Below, one piece after another: positions 48,984 to 50,397 of a DNA stretch of 50,397 nt. A program made the translations under genes and the position numbers. Each line of letters opens with the position of its first letter. Positions within the stretch are counted from its first letter, which is position 1. The stretch spans positions 1-50,397 of the forward strand of contig JANYDK010000054.1 of NCBI GenBank assembly GCA_025363655.1. The letters run 5' to 3'. Origin of the DNA: Deltaproteobacteria bacterium. GTDB lineage: Bacteria > Myxococcota_A > Polyangia > Polyangiales > JADJMO01. The notes under the pieces were generated by a model. It saw only the letters and a list, made by a program, of their open reading frames with translations, did no database searches and was not told the origin of the DNA.

Positions 48984-50397
48984 ATGCGCCTCAAAATCAT
49001 TCTGACCCACGCGATCGTCGTACTTCTCGTGGGAGTCCTCTCCTTCGTCATCGTCCGCTCCAAGCTCACTGGCGCGGACGACATTGCGGCCACCAAGGCC
49101 GCGGCCGAGCGTGGCGCCTCTGGAGCTGCCGGCGTCATGCAGCTGCAGCTGCTCCGCGCCGAGCTCTGGCTCGCCGAGCAGGGGGGCGGTGACGTCCTCC
49201 GTGATCGCCTCTCCAACGTCGAGCTCCTCCAAGACAAGGGCCGTCGCGAGAAGACGACCGCGACGCTCGACGACCTCAAGCGCCAGGCCACCGACGCCAA
49301 GTCCATCTTCGCCACCGGCCCCGATCTCGCCGCCGTCGTCGACGCGTCGGGCAAGGCCGTCGGTCGCAGCGACAACGTCCAGGCCTACGCAGGCGAAGAC
49401 TTCGGCGCCAGCTACCCGGCGCTGATGGACGCGCTGAAAGAGAACCGCGCCGGCTCCGACCTCTGGCTCGACACCAAATTCAGCCATAAATACCTGGTCA
49501 GCTACGCGCCGGTGAAGGACAAGGACGGCAAGGCGCTCGGCATGGTCCTCTTCGGCTGGACGCTCACCGATCAGAGCATCGCCAGCGTCGCCGACGGTGG
49601 CGCGGTGCTCGTCGTCGTCGAAGGCGGCTCGCCGAAGGTGAAAGCCAAGGCCAACGACGCGGTCGCCACGGCCATCGCCGGTGACACCGAGAGCGCCCTC
49701 AAGGACGGCATCCTCCGCGCGCTCAAGAGCGGCGCCGACTCTGCGCAAGGCGGCACCTACGTCGCTGGCATCAGCGCGCTCCGCAACATCGGCAACGGTC
49801 AGAACGCCGCCCTCATCGTCGGCAAGAAGACCACCGGAATCTCCGAGCACGCCAACGACTTCGCGCTCCCGATCCTCCTCGCCACCGCGGTCGGCATCGT
49901 CGGCGTCTTCATCGCCGGCTGGCTCCTCGGCAGCTACGTCACCGAGCCGGTCGGCAAGATGGAAGAGACGTTGCTCCAGGTGATCAACGGCAACACCAAC
50001 GCGCGCATCCAGATCGAGCACGCCGAGCTCGGTGGCCTCGCGTTCCGCATCAACCAGCTGCTGAACACCGTCCTCGGCGTCGAAGAAGACGACACCGACG
50101 ACGAAGGACGACCGTCGGCGCCGCCTGCACCGTCGCACTTCCAGGAGGCCCTCTCCGTCGACTCCGGCGGTGGGGACAGCAGCGCAGCGGCAGCGCTCGC
50201 CGCGGAGCCCGAGGCTCAGTACTACGGGCGCCTCTACCAGGAGTACATCGACGCCAAGCGCGCCAACGGCGAGAAGGTCGACGGCATCACGCAGGACGTC
50301 TTCGTCCAGCGCATCAAGGGCATGGAAAAGGACGCCGCGGCGAAGGCCGGCAAGCCCGTCCGCTACCAGGTCCAACGTCGCGACAAGCAGGTCGTCC
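48984..50397 (+). CDS. Membrane sensor with MXAN_5187-like C-terminus (3' end outside the window)
   Basis: ATG 48984; no stop before the window end, >=471 aa. A first membrane helix (~residues 5-24) is followed by an extracytoplasmic PAS/Cache-like domain to ~290. Motifs there include VVDASGKAVGRSDNVQAYAG and VSYAPVKDKDGKALGMVLFG. A second helix (~295-318, PILLATAVGIVGVFIAGWLL) leads into a HAMP-like segment (EPVGKMEETLLQVING). An acidic linker precedes a domain with YYGRLYQEYIDAKRANGEKV and PVRYQVQRRDKQVV, which resembles the C-terminal domain seen in myxobacterial MXAN_5187-type proteins. No kinase or methyl-accepting domain is seen in the part present. Confidence 0.8.
   Translation, partial: MRLKIILTHAIVVLLVGVLSFVIVRSKLTGADDIAATKAAAERGASGAAGVMQLQLLRAELWLAEQGGGDVLRDRLSNVELLQDKGRREKTTATLDDLKRQATDAKSIFATGPDLAAVVDASGKAVGRSDNVQAYAGEDFGASYPALMDALKENRAGSDLWLDTKFSHKYLVSYAPVKDKDGKALGMVLFGWTLTDQSIASVADGGAVLVVVEGGSPKVKAKANDAVATAIAGDTESALKDGILRALKSGADSAQGGTYVAGISALRNIGNGQNAALIVGKKTTGISEHANDFALPILLATAVGIVGVFIAGWLLGSYVTEPVGKMEETLLQVINGNTNARIQIEHAELGGLAFRINQLLNTVLGVEEDDTDDEGRPSAPPAPSHFQEALSVDSGGGDSSAAAALAAEPEAQYYGRLYQEYIDAKRANGEKVDGITQDVFVQRIKGMEKDAAAKAGKPVRYQVQRRDKQVV

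Noticed and set aside
48867-50375. 502-codon open frame on the minus strand
   Set aside because: Antisense to the sensor gene starting 48984, which has clear membrane helices and an MXAN_5187-like end.
1-50397. tRNA, rRNA or riboswitch
   Set aside because: I scanned the intergenic stretches for TPsiC-arm and anticodon-arm patterns and saw none; a covariance-model search would be decisive.

Overview
This is a roughly 50 kb stretch of GC-rich chromosome that looks like Myxococcota, most likely the Polyangia/Sorangiineae side. That placement is inferred from several things seen together: many secreted lipoproteins with Asp/Thr/Gly/Ser-rich linkers and Cys-rich 'C..D.DC' repeats, several eukaryote-like Ser/Thr kinases, a clostripain-family peptidase with a MYXO-CTERM-like tail, and a membrane sensor ending in an MXAN_5187-like domain. 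I saw no rRNA, tRNA, CRISPR array, complete mobile element, phage module or replication origin. The density is about one gene per 1.1 kb, with many 4-bp ATGA/GTGA overlaps.

Region 1 (1-16.5 kb) is an accessory, envelope-oriented zone. It holds a run of lipoproteins and secreted proteins (3-1106, 1855-2922, 3214-4026, 5604-7103, 7706-8416, 8464-9261, 11747-12178, 13415-13843, 14014-14562, 15449-16513). Among them are a Tat-type Rieske protein, a COG4705-like multi-pass membrane protein, a secreted metallophosphoesterase and an AraC regulator. It is also the most decayed part of the window. A truncated EXORDIUM-like secreted protein runs into an ISAzo13-type transposase fragment (10601-11409), and there are a kinase pseudogene with an in-frame stop (13171-13395), a frameshifted zinc-ribbon gene (12269-12501) and an orphan lipoprotein C-terminus (7553-7690).

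Region 2 (16.5-31.4 kb) mixes signalling and metabolism. A CBS-domain gene overlaps a Ser/Thr kinase that lacks the DFG aspartate (17640-19099). It also has two GST-like proteins, a second Rieske ferredoxin, a PPP-type phosphoesterase, a 902-residue anchored HEAT-repeat protein, a WYL regulator divergent from a GST, and a 758-residue EtfD/FadF-like membrane Fe-S oxidoreductase that probably passes electrons from ETF to quinone.

Region 3 (31.4-41.1 kb) holds an esterase gene overlapping a kinase with a C-terminal propeller, divergent from a large propeller-like lipoprotein. These are followed by the C11 peptidase and an ECF sigma/anti-sigma pair. A 73-bp hairpin-forming unit is tandemly duplicated at 31475-31620.

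Region 4 (41.1-50.4 kb) carries uvrB. Divergent from it is a shortened pyruvate:ferredoxin-oxidoreductase-like gene, then an orphan ABC ATPase and a small conserved-looking protein. Convergent to these is a two-gene unit of an HDAC-family deacetylase and a degenerate ADP-forming acyl-CoA-synthetase-like ATP-grasp protein. Three acetyl-group-related families within 5.3 kb is the most suggestive grouping in the window. The window ends inside a membrane sensor gene.
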